Source: PLGF01 sp052139695 (lineage in GTDB: Bacteria; Verrucomicrobiota; Verrucomicrobiia; Limisphaerales; Palsa-1400). Taken from it: a stretch of DNA of 64,000 bases. The position numbers were made by a program, and so were the translations under genes. The notes below the pieces were generated by a model, which saw nothing but the letters and a program-made list of their open reading frames with translations, did no database searches and was not told the DNA's origin. Within the stretch, counting starts at the first letter, position 1. Each line of letters begins with the position of its first letter. This document shows positions 48,901 through 58,429 of this stretch, piece after piece. The DNA is taken from assembly GCA_052139695.1 (NCBI GenBank), contig JBKQWF010000217.1, positions 1 to 64,000 of the forward strand, in the 5' to 3' direction.

Positions 48901-51036
48901 TCAGCGCGAAAGTTCGTTCCAGAGGAAAGTGTAGGCGAGCGCTTCCATGAAGGCGGATTGCTTGTTGTTCGCCGCCGCGCCGTGGCCGCCTTCCGTGTTT
49001 TCGTAATACAAAACTTCGTGGCCTTGTTCTTCCAGGCGCGCCGCCATCTTGCGGGCGTGGCCGGGATGCACCCGGTCATCCCGCGTCGAGGTCGTAATGA
49101 GAATCGGCGGATACTTGCCGTCCGCGCGCGTATTTTGGTAGGGGGAGAATTTCTGGATGTAGGCCCAATCAGCCGGTTTGTCTGGGTCGCCATATTCGTC
49201 CATCCAGCTCGCGCCGGCCAAGAGCTTGTTGAAGCGCCGCATGTCCAGCAACGGCGAGCCGCAATGCACCGCCCCGAAAAGGTCCGGCCGCTCCGTCAAC
49301 ATCACACCCATGAGCAATCCGCCGTTGGAGCGTCCTTCAATGCCCAGGCGCTTGGAGGAAGTCACGCCGCGCGTCATCAAGTCCTCAGCGACGGCGATGA
49401 AATCGTCGTAGGCGCGCTGGCGGTTTTCTTTGCGGGCGGCTTCATGCCATTTTGGGCCGAATTCGCCGCCGCCGCGAATATTGGCCAGAACATAAACGCC
49501 GCCGCGCTCCAGCCAGCCCGCGCCGATCGTCGGATTGTAGGCGGGCAGCATCGGAATTTCAAAGCCGCCGTAACCGTTGAGCAAGGTGATGTTCTGGCCG
49601 TCGAGTTTGAGTCCTCTGCGCCCCACCTGAAAATAGGGGATCATCGTGCCGTCCTTGGATTTCGCCTCAAATTGGCTGGTTTCCATGCCGTCGGCACTGA
49701 AGAAAGCCGGCAAGCTTTTGAGCTTTTCCGAGCCGGGCTGTCCCGCGACGCCGAGAGAGAGGCTTGGCGGGGTGAGAAAATCCGTCAGCCGCATAAAGTA
49801 ATCATCCGTGTGCTCCGAGTCGATTCCTTCCAGGCCGATGGTTCCAAAAGCCGGCGCCTCCAACGGCGCGCGGTTCCATTTGCCGCGGCTGTTGCGCAGC
49901 AAATAAGCCCGGCTGCGAACGTTGTCCAATTCTGTCAAAATGATAAAATGTTTCGTCTCCGTGGTGGCGGAGAGCGAGATGCGTTCCGACGGCTCAAACA
50001 AAACAGCCAGGTCGCGCCGGCCTCGCAAATAGTCCTTTAACTCTTCCTCCAGCAACGAGCCCGCCGCGAAGGTCTTGCCGCCGACCGTCCAATCCGAGCG
50101 CAGGCGGAGGATCAAATACGTCCCGAACGTGCTCACGCTGGCATCGTCAGGCTTCTCGATCCGCACCCACTGGTTGTCGCGGCGGAGCATCGTTTCATCG
50201 GTGAAAAAGGTGGGAGCGCGGCGAATCCATTCATAGACGTGGCCGTGGTCGTGGTCCACCGAGGCATTGACGGCGACGTCTCCTGGCTGGCCTTCAAAAA
50301 CCGTGCCGGCCTGGGTCAGCGGCGTGCCCCGTCGCCATTCCTTGATGACGCGCGGGTAGCCTGAACTGGTCAACGAACCCGGTCCGAAATCCGTGCCAAT
50401 GTACAACGCCTCGCGATCGCGCCAGGCAACGTCAGTTTTCGCTTCCGGAAGGGAAAATCCGTCTGGAATAAACTTCTTTTCATTCAGGTCGAATTCGCGG
50501 ACCACGACGGCGTCCGCTCCCCCGCGGGACAATTCGATCAAGCACCGGTCGTAACTGGGTTCCAGGACGGTGTAACCATGCCAGACCCAATTCTCCTTTT
50601 CCGTCTCCGCCAGCTTATCCAGGTCGAGGACGGTTTCCCAGTCGGGGTTGGCATTCCGATATTGCTCCAGGGTGGTGCGGCGCCAAAGGCCGCGCGTATT
50701 CTTGTCGTCCCGCCAGAAATTATAATAGAAGGGCCCGTGTTTGGTGACGTAGGGGATTCGTTCGTGGGAATTGTAAATCTGCAACAACCGCTCATCCAAG
50801 GCCGCAAATCCAGGCATGGACTCCAGCTTATTCGTGCTGATGGCGTTTTGGGCGTGGACCCATTGCAGCGCGCGTTCGCCGCTGACTTCTTCCAGCCAGA
50901 GATTGGGGTCCTCGTTGGTGACGCTCATATCGTTCGCGGCAAAAAGTCCCGGCGCGGCTTGACCTAGAAGCCACCCCAAAAGGCACAAGCGCGCCCGCGC
51001 CTTGAATGAATTGAGCCTAATTCCTGTCCAACTCAT
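48901..51036 (-). CDS. Prolyl oligopeptidase (S9A), secreted
   Basis: This 711-residue serine peptidase (EC 3.4.21.26) cleaves after proline in short peptides. It has a signal-like N-terminus (LCLLGWLLGQAAPGLFAAN) and the family opening EDPNLWLEEVSGERALQWV, a propeller domain (about 60-430) and the catalytic domain with the Ser in GRSNGGLLMG, Asp in TRDDRVHPGHARK and His in EGGHGAAANNKQ. The NIRGGGEFGPKWH motif is also conserved. Length is normal. It is probably periplasmic. It is divergent from the Tat-exported oxidoreductase gene and has no obvious partner. Confidence 0.95.
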   Translation of the reverse strand: MSWTGIRLNSFKARARLCLLGWLLGQAAPGLFAANDMSVTNEDPNLWLEEVSGERALQWVHAQNAISTNKLESMPGFAALDERLLQIYNSHERIPYVTKHGPFYYNFWRDDKNTRGLWRRTTLEQYRNANPDWETVLDLDKLAETEKENWVWHGYTVLEPSYDRCLIELSRGGADAVVVREFDLNEKKFIPDGFSLPEAKTDVAWRDREALYIGTDFGPGSLTSSGYPRVIKEWRRGTPLTQAGTVFEGQPGDVAVNASVDHDHGHVYEWIRRAPTFFTDETMLRRDNQWVRIEKPDDASVSTFGTYLILRLRSDWTVGGKTFAAGSLLEEELKDYLRGRRDLAVLFEPSERISLSATTETKHFIILTELDNVRSRAYLLRNSRGKWNRAPLEAPAFGTIGLEGIDSEHTDDYFMRLTDFLTPPSLSLGVAGQPGSEKLKSLPAFFSADGMETSQFEAKSKDGTMIPYFQVGRRGLKLDGQNITLLNGYGGFEIPMLPAYNPTIGAGWLERGGVYVLANIRGGGEFGPKWHEAARKENRQRAYDDFIAVAEDLMTRGVTSSKRLGIEGRSNGGLLMGVMLTERPDLFGAVHCGSPLLDMRRFNKLLAGASWMDEYGDPDKPADWAYIQKFSPYQNTRADGKYPPILITTSTRDDRVHPGHARKMAARLEEQGHEVLYYENTEGGHGAAANNKQSAFMEALAYTFLWNELSR

Positions 51037-51143
51037 GAAATAAATGCCATCGAATAAGTGCGCAGAGTACTCAAAGCGGCCAGATTGGCCAGTCTTATTA
51101 ATTTGTCTATTTGCGCCGGCGCGCTTAAAGTCCCGATAAGCCT

Positions 51144-52586
51144 ATGAATTCAAAAATGCATCGTCGTTCGTTCCTCAAACGGACCGTTTTGGCGGCTGGC
51201 GCGCTCTCCGCCGCCGGCGAACTCGGATTTCCCAGTCTTCTTTCTGCCCGCGAACCCAGTGACGTTCTTCGCTGCCTGCAGATCGGTTCCGGCGGCCGAG
51301 CAGGAACGCATCTTGAACAGGCCATCGGCATTCAAAAACAACACCTCGTGGCTTTGGTCGATCCGGACGACAAACAAATTGCGGAAAAAAGACAATTTTT
51401 GAAGCATAAGTACGATCTCGAAACAGATCAGGTCCAATTATTCTCGGATTACCGGGTGGCGTTTGATAAGATCGCCGACCAGTTCGATGCCGTTTTCGTG
51501 GCGGCGCCCAACCATCACCATGCGGCTGCCGCCATGCTGGCCATGCAGGCGGGGAAACATGTCTATTGCGAAAAGCCGCTGTGTCATGACATTGCCCAAT
51601 GCCGGGAATTGGCCAGCGCCTCGCTCCGCTATAATAAAGTCGCCACGATGATGGGCAACCAGGGCCATTGCGAAGGCGGTTACCGGCGTCTTTGCGAATT
51701 TATCTGGGGCGGGGTCATCGGCAACGTGACCGAAACCCATAGCTGGACCGACCGCGCCAATGGCGGCGAAGGGCCGCGGCCGCCGACGCTGCCGGTCCCT
51801 CCAGGAATGCATTGGGATTCGTGGATTGGTCCCGCGCCTTACCGGGATTTCCATTCTGACCTGCATCCGCACGAATGGCATGGATGGTACGATTTCGGCA
51901 ACGGCTCCATCGGCAACATGGGCTGCCACGTCTTGGAAGGCGTCTTCTGGGCCTTAAAGGCGGAACATCCGACCAGCGTTGAGATGGAGTATGTGCGCGG
52001 TGGGAGCGATGAGCGTTACCCTCTGGGCAGCCGGGTGCGGTGGGACATTCCGGCGCGCGGCCGCATGCCGGCGTTGAAGGCGTATTGGTACGAAGGACTC
52101 AGCCCCACGGCCAAAGCATCTGACTTTGGCTCACTTCATGCCGCCCGCGGCAAAGCGCGCAATTTCCCGCCGCTGATGGCCGAGCTGCAAGCCAAATATC
52201 CCGACGAGGAATTGGACCGTCCCGATAGCGGCTCGCTTTACGTGGGCGACAAAGGGATCATTTTCACGGAAACCTACGGCGGCAAAATGCACATTCTGCC
52301 CTTGGAAAAAATGAATGAAATCCAGCAGCCGCCCATTAGCCTGCCGCGCCCCAATCCCAACCCGTTTACTAATTTCATCGAAACCTGTCGCGCGGGCCGG
52401 ACCGATACGGCGACGCCATTCGACTATGGCGCGCGGTTGACCGAGTTTTGTTTGCTGGGCAATCTGGCGCAGCACGCCGGCACGGAGAACAAAGTGCAAT
52501 GGGACGGCCGGAACATGAAAGTCACCAACCTGACCGGTTTAAACCAGTGGATCAAACGCAGCCCCCGGGACGGCTGGATCACGTAA
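51144..52586 (+). CDS. Tat-exported Gfo/Idh/MocA-family oxidoreductase
   Basis: This 480-residue NAD(P)-dependent oxidoreductase has a twin-arginine signal (MHRRSFLKRTVLAAGALS). The Rossmann site reads LQIGSGGRAGTHL, followed by VALVDPDDKQ, AVFVAAPNHHHAAAA and the family EKPL motif in VYCEKPLCHD. The C-terminal sheet domain contains RGNQGHCEGG-like MMGNQGHCEGGYRR and the GNMGCHVLEGVFWALK block. Exported members of this family are very abundant in Verrucomicrobia and Planctomycetes and are linked to sugar or polyol breakdown. Either ATG 51144 or 51156 could start; the second leaves a complete signal. The substrate is not evident. Confidence 0.93.
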   Translation: MNSKMHRRSFLKRTVLAAGALSAAGELGFPSLLSAREPSDVLRCLQIGSGGRAGTHLEQAIGIQKQHLVALVDPDDKQIAEKRQFLKHKYDLETDQVQLFSDYRVAFDKIADQFDAVFVAAPNHHHAAAAMLAMQAGKHVYCEKPLCHDIAQCRELASASLRYNKVATMMGNQGHCEGGYRRLCEFIWGGVIGNVTETHSWTDRANGGEGPRPPTLPVPPGMHWDSWIGPAPYRDFHSDLHPHEWHGWYDFGNGSIGNMGCHVLEGVFWALKAEHPTSVEMEYVRGGSDERYPLGSRVRWDIPARGRMPALKAYWYEGLSPTAKASDFGSLHAARGKARNFPPLMAELQAKYPDEELDRPDSGSLYVGDKGIIFTETYGGKMHILPLEKMNEIQQPPISLPRPNPNPFTNFIETCRAGRTDTATPFDYGARLTEFCLLGNLAQHAGTENKVQWDGRNMKVTNLTGLNQWIKRSPRDGWIT

Positions 52587-52614
52587 GCCCGAACGACGCG
52601 GTTGAATGCAGGGG

Positions 52615-52707
52615 AGCGCGACCGTCCCGGTCGCTGTGGCGCGCGTCCCGCGCGCCACTCCGGATTCCTTCGGCGAGACGCCGAAAGATGCGGGCGAGGA
52701 CGCCCGC
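52615..52707. repeat. Block of four tandem hairpins
   Basis: Four perfect stems follow each other: 52618-52634 (GCGACCG), 52638-52656 (GGCGCGCG), 52669-52685 (TTCGGCG) and 52690-52707 (GCGGGCG), each with a 3-4 base loop. The block lies in the 161-bp space between the convergent ends of the oxidoreductase and rimO genes, where it could terminate or stabilise both mRNAs. Confidence 0.75.
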
Positions 52708-52747
52708 GATCCCCAATCCAATCCGCATGGCTGCGTCTGAGACGGGT

Positions 52748-54361
52748 TCAGACCGGTTCCGCGATCAGGTCATAATCGGTGTGGCCAATTATTTGGACTT
52801 GACAGAATTCTCCCGCCGCCGCCGCGCCGCGCAGATAGACGCGGCCATCAATATCAGGGGCATCCGCTTCGCCGCGCGCCGTCCAGAGTTGTCCCGGGGC
52901 ATTCCGGGAAACTTTTTGTGATCGTCCGGCCGAACGAATCAAGCCATGCTCCCAGGAACTCACGGCGGCAGCCGTTTTTGAATCAGCGGCACTCGTTTTG
53001 TTTTCCACGAGGACCCTGGCGGATTGGCCCACCCGGCTCGCGCAGATTTGGCGCGAGATTTTCAGTTGTTCGGACATGGCTCTTTTCTGACGCTGCTTTT
53101 TGACGGTGTCCGCGATTTGCCCCTCCATTTTTCCCGCGCGAGTTCCTTCCTGCTGGGAATAGGTGAAGACACCTAATCGCTCGAAACGAGTCATGCGGAT
53201 GAACTCCAGCAAGCTCTCGAAATAGTCCTCCGTCTCACCAGGAAATCCGACGATGAAGGTCGTCCGCAAGGCGATGCCGGGAATGCCGGCGCGGATTTTG
53301 GAAACGAGATCGACGATGTGCTGGCGCGAGGTTTCGCGGCGCATTCGTTCCAGCATGTTGTCGTGAATATGCTGCAACGGCATATCGACGTAGCGCGCCA
53401 CTTTCGGGCATTGGGCAATGGTCCGAATCAGCTCATCGGTCCAATGGGCCGGATGAGTATATAGCAGGCGAATCCAAAACTCGCCCGGCAGATCGTTCAG
53501 CGCGCGCAGCAGCGAAGCCAAGGTCGTGGCGTCAGCGGGAAGCGCCTGCGCGGCGGCGGAGAATTTCTCCGGCGACGAAATGGCGCGGGAATGATGGGCC
53601 CGCAAGTCTAGCCCATAGTAAGTGGAGTCTTGGGAAATAAGATTTAATTCTTTGACACCTTCCGCGAGCAATTGCCGGGCCTCGCGCACGATATCCTCCC
53701 GCGGGCGGCTGCGGTGCGAGCCGCGCATTTGCGGGATGATGCAAAAGCTGCACGGATGATTGCAGCCCTCGGCGATTTTGACGTAGGCGAAATGTTTGGG
53801 CGTGAGCCGGAAACGCGGTGTCGCGTAGTCGGGAATATACGTGGGTCGCGCCTCGACCTGGACGAGCGGCGGTGGCTCTGGCTTTGCAAAATGGCGGGCC
53901 AATTCTCTTTTCTTCGCCGACCGCGCCCGGCCTGGAGCCGCCGCGGAAACCTGCATTTTCTCGCGGCGCCGCGCCAAGGCTTGCTGAACAATATCCGCCA
54001 CTTGGGCCACTTGATCGATGCCCATGAAAGCATCCACTTCGGGAAGAAGCTTCGGAAGGTCCTCGCGGAAGCGTTGCGGCAGGCAACCGGAAACGATCAG
54101 CCCTTGCGCCGGATTCGTTTGAGACCGCAACTCGGCGGAATCCAGGATGGCGTCGATGCTTTCCTCCTGGGCCGCGTCAATAAACGAACAACTATTGACA
54201 ATGACAACATCCGCTTCGCGGGCTTCATTCGTGGTTTCCATGCCGCTTTGCAGGAGCGACCCGGTCATAATTTCCGCATCGACCAGGTTTTTAGCGCAGC
54301 CGAGCGAAATCAACCCCACCCGCACCGGTCTTTTTTTAGGAACTGACATCAATACGGACAT
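52748..54361 (-). CDS. rimO: Ribosomal protein uS12 methylthiotransferase
   Basis: RimO adds a methylthio group to an Asp of ribosomal protein S12 (EC 2.8.4.4) using two Fe-S clusters. The N-terminal MTTase domain has VGLISLGCAKNLVDAE, VVIVNSCSFIDAAQEES and a third Cys in VSGCLPQRF; the radical-SAM motif is EGCNHPCSFCIIP; the C-terminal TRAM ends EFCQVQIIGHTDYDLIAEP. At about 537 residues it is some 90 longer than E. coli RimO: extra segments lie between the MTTase and SAM domains (Ala/Arg-rich, about 125-180) and before TRAM. The ATG at 54361 is chosen; 54349 is possible, and 54394 is TTG. Confidence 0.95.
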   Translation of the reverse strand: MSVLMSVPKKRPVRVGLISLGCAKNLVDAEIMTGSLLQSGMETTNEAREADVVIVNSCSFIDAAQEESIDAILDSAELRSQTNPAQGLIVSGCLPQRFREDLPKLLPEVDAFMGIDQVAQVADIVQQALARRREKMQVSAAAPGRARSAKKRELARHFAKPEPPPLVQVEARPTYIPDYATPRFRLTPKHFAYVKIAEGCNHPCSFCIIPQMRGSHRSRPREDIVREARQLLAEGVKELNLISQDSTYYGLDLRAHHSRAISSPEKFSAAAQALPADATTLASLLRALNDLPGEFWIRLLYTHPAHWTDELIRTIAQCPKVARYVDMPLQHIHDNMLERMRRETSRQHIVDLVSKIRAGIPGIALRTTFIVGFPGETEDYFESLLEFIRMTRFERLGVFTYSQQEGTRAGKMEGQIADTVKKQRQKRAMSEQLKISRQICASRVGQSARVLVENKTSAADSKTAAAVSSWEHGLIRSAGRSQKVSRNAPGQLWTARGEADAPDIDGRVYLRGAAAAGEFCQVQIIGHTDYDLIAEPV

Positions 54362-54474
54362 GCAAAATTGTTTCTGTCTGAAATCTGAAATCAATAAACC
54401 AATGAAACGAACGAGAGAAATCCCGAAAATCCCGAAAATCCTGCCTCTTTAGCCACATTTCAGGCCGTGACATT

Positions 54475-54551
54475 CTCGCGCAGAGGCGCAGAGATCGCGG
54501 AGTAAACAGAATAAAAAAAGTTTCTCTGCGCCCTCCGCGCCTCCGCGCGAG
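54475..54551. repeat. Imperfect GC-rich inverted repeat (CTCTGCG type)
   Basis: CTCGCGCAGAGGCGCAGAG at 54475-54493 pairs imperfectly with the CTCTGCGCC...CGCGCGAG arm ending at 54551, with an A-rich loop. It lies in the 346-bp gap between rimO and the next gene on the minus strand; the gap also has a short CCCGAAAAT direct repeat at 54422-54439, and no ORF was seen. Confidence 0.55.
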
Positions 54552-54707
54552 TCCCAAGTAATCAAGCTTTGGTTGCGGCCAGGCGCGTTGCGTCAACCGC
54601 ACTTAACTGTGGAGAGATCCTTTATTCATTCAATCAATTCGATTCGTTACGAACATTACTAACGCGTCCGCATCCCGTCAACGGAGATTCCGGAGATTCA
54701 ACGCCGT

Positions 54708-55187
54708 TCACGGCACGCCGCTGGCTGTGCCGCTGCCCAAAACACGCAGGGGTATGAGCGACTCGCCGAGGCAGAGAGCCTCGGGGTTGCGCGATAACAT
54801 GCCCATCTCTGATTGCAAGGTCAGTTCGTGCTCGGCCTCCTTCATGGCCTTCCGAGTTTGGAAAAGCCCTTCTTCCTCGATCCGCTGAAATTGTGCCGAT
54901 TCCGTTTCCGCGTTCATCCGCTCATCGCTGGGAGGGGCCGGTTGGTCCGCGGGAGCGCTAGCTTTCTTGGTTTTTGCGGATGAGTTTGCCTTCGTCGTCT
55001 GGCTGGAGCCCCCGGTCCGTTGCGCCAGAGCATAACTTTTCGCCGCCTTCACCCAAGAAACGGTTGTCTTTTCGGAAGGCCCTGTTTGCTGGCTGGCGTT
55101 GGTTTGCCCCAGGCAAATCAGGCATGGCGCCAGAAACGCCCCCATGAAAATGAGAATTCCTTTTTCATTGTTAGAGAGCATTTTCAT
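54708..55187 (-). CDS. Small secreted protein, unknown function
   Basis: The ATG at 55187 follows a strong ribosome-binding site (AGGAG). The 159-residue product has a signal peptide (ILIFMGAFLAPCLICLGQ) and possibly a lipobox-like Cys pair in it, then a Ser/Thr/Lys-rich low-complexity stretch (about 55-90) and a helical charged part (about 95-135, QFQRIEEEGLFQTRKAMKEA). No domain is recognised. It lies 40 bases downstream of uvrA end, i.e. upstream of it in transcription direction only by position, and probably has its own promoter. Confidence 0.5.
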   Translation of the reverse strand: MKMLSNNEKGILIFMGAFLAPCLICLGQTNASQQTGPSEKTTVSWVKAAKSYALAQRTGGSSQTTKANSSAKTKKASAPADQPAPPSDERMNAETESAQFQRIEEEGLFQTRKAMKEAEHELTLQSEMGMLSRNPEALCLGESLIPLRVLGSGTASGVP

Positions 55188-55226
55188 AATACGGTCTCCT
55201 AATAGTAGATTAACCCGCTTTCCCGC

Positions 55227-58148
55227 TTATTTCAAGGCTGCATTCACCCTGACTTCAGGGAAAAGGATGCGCTGAAGGTATTCACCCGTATAGCTGCCGG
55301 GCGTGCGGGCAATTTTTTCCGGCGGACCCTCGGCGACGATGCGTCCGCCGCCCGCGCCGCCTTCCGGGCCCAAATCAATGACCCAATCGGCCGTCTTGAT
55401 CACGTCCAGATTGTGTTCAATAATGAGCAGCGTATTGCCGGTGTTCCTCAATTTGAAGAGAACATCCAGGAGTTTGGCCACGTCATGAAAATGCAGGCCG
55501 GTGGTCGGTTCATCCAAAATGTAAAGCGTGTGCCCCGTGGCTTTGCGGCTTAGTTCGGCCGCGAGTTTGATGCGTTGCGCTTCGCCTCCGCTCAAGGTGG
55601 TGCCGGATTGCCCCAGGCGCACATAGCCCAAACCGACTTCTGCCAGCGTCAAGCACGGCTCGTAAATTTTCGGAATGGCGCGGAAAAAGGTGACCGCTTC
55701 ATCGACCGTCATGTCGAGCACGTCGGCGATGTTCATGCCTTTGAAATGGATTTCCAGCGTCTCGCGATTGTAGCGGCGGCCGTTGCAAGCTTCGCAGGTA
55801 ACGTAAATCGGCGGGAGAAAGTGCATTTCAATCTTGATCAGGCCATCGCCCTGGCATTTCTCGCAACGCCCGCCCTTGACGTTGAAGCTGAAGCGCCCGG
55901 CTTCGTAACCGCGGATTTTCGCCGTCGGCAACTTGGCGAAGAGATCGCGAATTTGATTGAACATGCCGGTATAAGTGGCGGGATTGCTGCGCGGGGTGCG
56001 TCCGATGGGCGTCTGGTCAATAACAATGACTTTGTCCAACGTTTCAAAGCCGCGAAGGACCCGATGCCGGCCCGGCTGCTCCTTCGACCCGTAAAACTTG
56101 CGAAACAAGGCGCGGCGCAAAATATCGTCCACCAGCGTGCTCTTGCCCGACCCGCTCACGCCCGTTACCGCCGTGAACGCGCCCAAAGGAATGCGCGCAT
56201 CGATGTTTTTCAAATTGTTTTCCGTGGCGCCCAGCACTTCCAGCCATCCGCGGTCGGGCGATGGTTTGACCCGCGTTTTCGGCACGGGAATCTTCAATTC
56301 GCCTTTAAGATAGCGGCCGGTCAAGGAACGGGGCGCAGCCTCAATCTCAGCGACCGTGCCGGCGGCAACGAGTTCGCCCCCGCGCACGCCCGCGCCGGGT
56401 CCGAGGTCCAGGACATAATCCGCCCGCCGAATGGTCTCTTCGTCGTGCTCCACCACCAGCACGCAATTGCCAAGGTCGCGCAAACCTTCGAGCGATTGCA
56501 GCAACCGCTCATTGTCGCGCTGGTGCAGGCCAATGCTCGGTTCGTCCAGGATATAAAGCACACCCACCAAGCCGGCGCCAATTTGCGTCGCCAGGCGGAT
56601 CCGCTGGGCTTCGCCGCCGCTGAGCGTGCCGCTTTCGCGGTCGAGGGTTAGGTAGCCCAAGCCCACGTTTTTGAGGAAGCCGAGCCGGGCGCGAATTTCT
56701 TTGATAAGGTCCGCCGCAATTTTTTGCTGAAATTCCGTCAAAGGCAAATTGGTGAAAAAGGCGTCAGCCCCCTCGATAGACAAGGCGCAAACATCCATAA
56801 TCGAGAGACCCGGAACAACCGAAGGCGGCTGAGGCAGCGCGGAACCGAGCGTGACGGCGAGGATTTCCGGCTTGAGCCGGCGGCCCTGGCAGGCGTCACA
56901 CAATTGCGGGTTCATGAAGCTCTTGAGACGGTTCTTGGTGAACTCGCTTTCGGTCTCGACGTGGAGACGTTCCAGGTGGGGAATGACTCCCTCAAAGGCT
57001 TTTTTGACGTTGCTTGCTTTGCCCGCGCGCCAAAAGTTGAAGGAAATTTCCTCTTCGCCGGTGCCGAAAACAAGCTTCCGACGGAATTCGGCAGGCAAGT
57101 CCTTCCAAGGCATCTCCATGCTTTGGCCGTAATGAGCGGCCATGCCGCGGAGGAGGGCCTTATAGTAAATCAGCATCCGTTTGGCCCCGCGACGCCACGG
57201 GAGAATGGCGCCCTTCTCCAGCGATTTCTCCACGTCAGGCACGATCAAATGTTCGTCAAAGACCAGTTTTTGCCCAAGACCGTGACAAGTCGGGCAGGCG
57301 CCCAGCGGAGAATTAAAGGAAAAATGCTTGGGCGTCGGAGGATCAAAGCTCTGGCCGGTCGCCGGACTATAGTAACTGTTGGAATGAAGCGATTCAGTCC
57401 AGGGAGCATCGGGTTTCTCACCGGGTTGCGACAAAACCAACAACCGTCCATCTCCCCACTTTAGAGCGGTTTCGACGGAGTCACTTAAGCGAACGCGTAT
57501 TTTGTCATCAATTACCAAACGATCGACCACGGCTTCGATGGTGTGCCGCAATTTGGCCTCGACTTTGATGCGAACATTGCTGCTCAGTTCCACCAAATTG
57601 CCATCGATGCGGGCGCGGACAAAACCTTCGCGGGCCAGGCGCTCAATGACGTCGCGGAATTCCCCCTTTTGCTGGTTGACGACGGGCGCCAGAAGCATGA
57701 CCCGCGTCCTGGACGGAAGGGCGAGAATTTTATCAACGATATCGCTCGTCGTCTGACTGGAAATAGGCTGGCCGCTGGCCGGGCAATGAGGCTGGCCCAC
57801 ATTGGCGAAGAGGAGGCGAAGGTAATCGTAGATTTCGGTGGTCGTGGCAATAATGGAACGAGGGTTGGCCGCGGCCCCTCGCTGCTCGATGGCAACGGCT
57901 GGAGAAAGACCCTCAATAAAATCGACCTCCGGCTTTTCCATCTGGTCGAGAAACTGCCGGGCATAAGCGGAAAGCGACTCGACGTATTTGCGCTGGCCCT
58001 CCGCGTAAATCGTGTCAAACGCCAGCGACGATTTGCCCGAGCCGCTCAGCCCGGTGATAACGACTAGTTTATCTCGCGGGATGCTAAGGCTGAGATTTTT
58101 GAGATTGTGCTGGCGCGCGCCGCCAATTCTGATGGAGTCCCTGGACAT
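55227..58148 (-). CDS. uvrA: Excinuclease ABC subunit A
   Basis: UvrA recognises DNA damage with UvrB in nucleotide excision repair. The 973-residue protein has two ABC ATPase modules: Walker A ITGLSGSGKSSLAFDT (about 32) and VTGVSGSGKSTLVDD (about 660), signature LSGGEAQRIRLA and LSGGEAQRIKLA, and Walker B YILDEPSIGLH and YILDEPTTGLH. Zinc sites CPTCHGLG...CDACQGRR and CEKCQGDG...CEACNGRR are present. The length is slightly above average (about 940). The ATG at 58148 directly begins the first domain. It is not linked to uvrB in this window. Confidence 0.98.
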   Translation of the reverse strand: MSRDSIRIGGARQHNLKNLSLSIPRDKLVVITGLSGSGKSSLAFDTIYAEGQRKYVESLSAYARQFLDQMEKPEVDFIEGLSPAVAIEQRGAAANPRSIIATTTEIYDYLRLLFANVGQPHCPASGQPISSQTTSDIVDKILALPSRTRVMLLAPVVNQQKGEFRDVIERLAREGFVRARIDGNLVELSSNVRIKVEAKLRHTIEAVVDRLVIDDKIRVRLSDSVETALKWGDGRLLVLSQPGEKPDAPWTESLHSNSYYSPATGQSFDPPTPKHFSFNSPLGACPTCHGLGQKLVFDEHLIVPDVEKSLEKGAILPWRRGAKRMLIYYKALLRGMAAHYGQSMEMPWKDLPAEFRRKLVFGTGEEEISFNFWRAGKASNVKKAFEGVIPHLERLHVETESEFTKNRLKSFMNPQLCDACQGRRLKPEILAVTLGSALPQPPSVVPGLSIMDVCALSIEGADAFFTNLPLTEFQQKIAADLIKEIRARLGFLKNVGLGYLTLDRESGTLSGGEAQRIRLATQIGAGLVGVLYILDEPSIGLHQRDNERLLQSLEGLRDLGNCVLVVEHDEETIRRADYVLDLGPGAGVRGGELVAAGTVAEIEAAPRSLTGRYLKGELKIPVPKTRVKPSPDRGWLEVLGATENNLKNIDARIPLGAFTAVTGVSGSGKSTLVDDILRRALFRKFYGSKEQPGRHRVLRGFETLDKVIVIDQTPIGRTPRSNPATYTGMFNQIRDLFAKLPTAKIRGYEAGRFSFNVKGGRCEKCQGDGLIKIEMHFLPPIYVTCEACNGRRYNRETLEIHFKGMNIADVLDMTVDEAVTFFRAIPKIYEPCLTLAEVGLGYVRLGQSGTTLSGGEAQRIKLAAELSRKATGHTLYILDEPTTGLHFHDVAKLLDVLFKLRNTGNTLLIIEHNLDVIKTADWVIDLGPEGGAGGGRIVAEGPPEKIARTPGSYTGEYLQRILFPEVRVNAALK

Positions 58149-58254
58149 GATGTTGTCAATTTTGCAATTAGTGCATCACGCCACATTAACAAATGCCCGG
58201 ACAAAAGCAAAGCCGTAAGGCCACACTGGGTGCGATTAAAAGTGCCGGGCAATT

Positions 58255-58290
58255 TAGGGTAGGGCGGCCACTCCGCTGGCCGCCGGGAAG
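58255..58290. repeat. REP-like hairpin, GGTAGGGCG...CACTCCG type
   Basis: The sequence around GGGTAGGGCGGCCACTCCGC forms a hairpin (GGCGGCC / GGCCGCC) and matches the right arm of the repeat at 21593-21622. It lies in the 417-bp gap upstream of uvrA. Confidence 0.65.
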
Positions 58291-58359
58291 ACGCGCACAG
58301 AGAGAAAACTTTGCCCAAAACTCGCCACTCTTCGGATTTTCACAGCCGGGCTGGACGGG

Positions 58360-58429
58360 AGCCACAGATTTGCTCAGACGAACACAGATACTCTTTCCAA
58401 TCTGTGCCGATCGGTACTTATCTGTGGCT
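58360..58429. repeat. Imperfect inverted repeat, AGCCACAGAT...ATCTGTGGCT
   Basis: Outer arms 58360-58369 and 58420-58429 pair perfectly and an inner pair (ACACAGAT / ATCTGTG) adds to the stem. The ATCTGTGGCT unit is also the last unit of the array at 47205-47214. No gene is seen in the gap 58149-58565. Confidence 0.6.
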
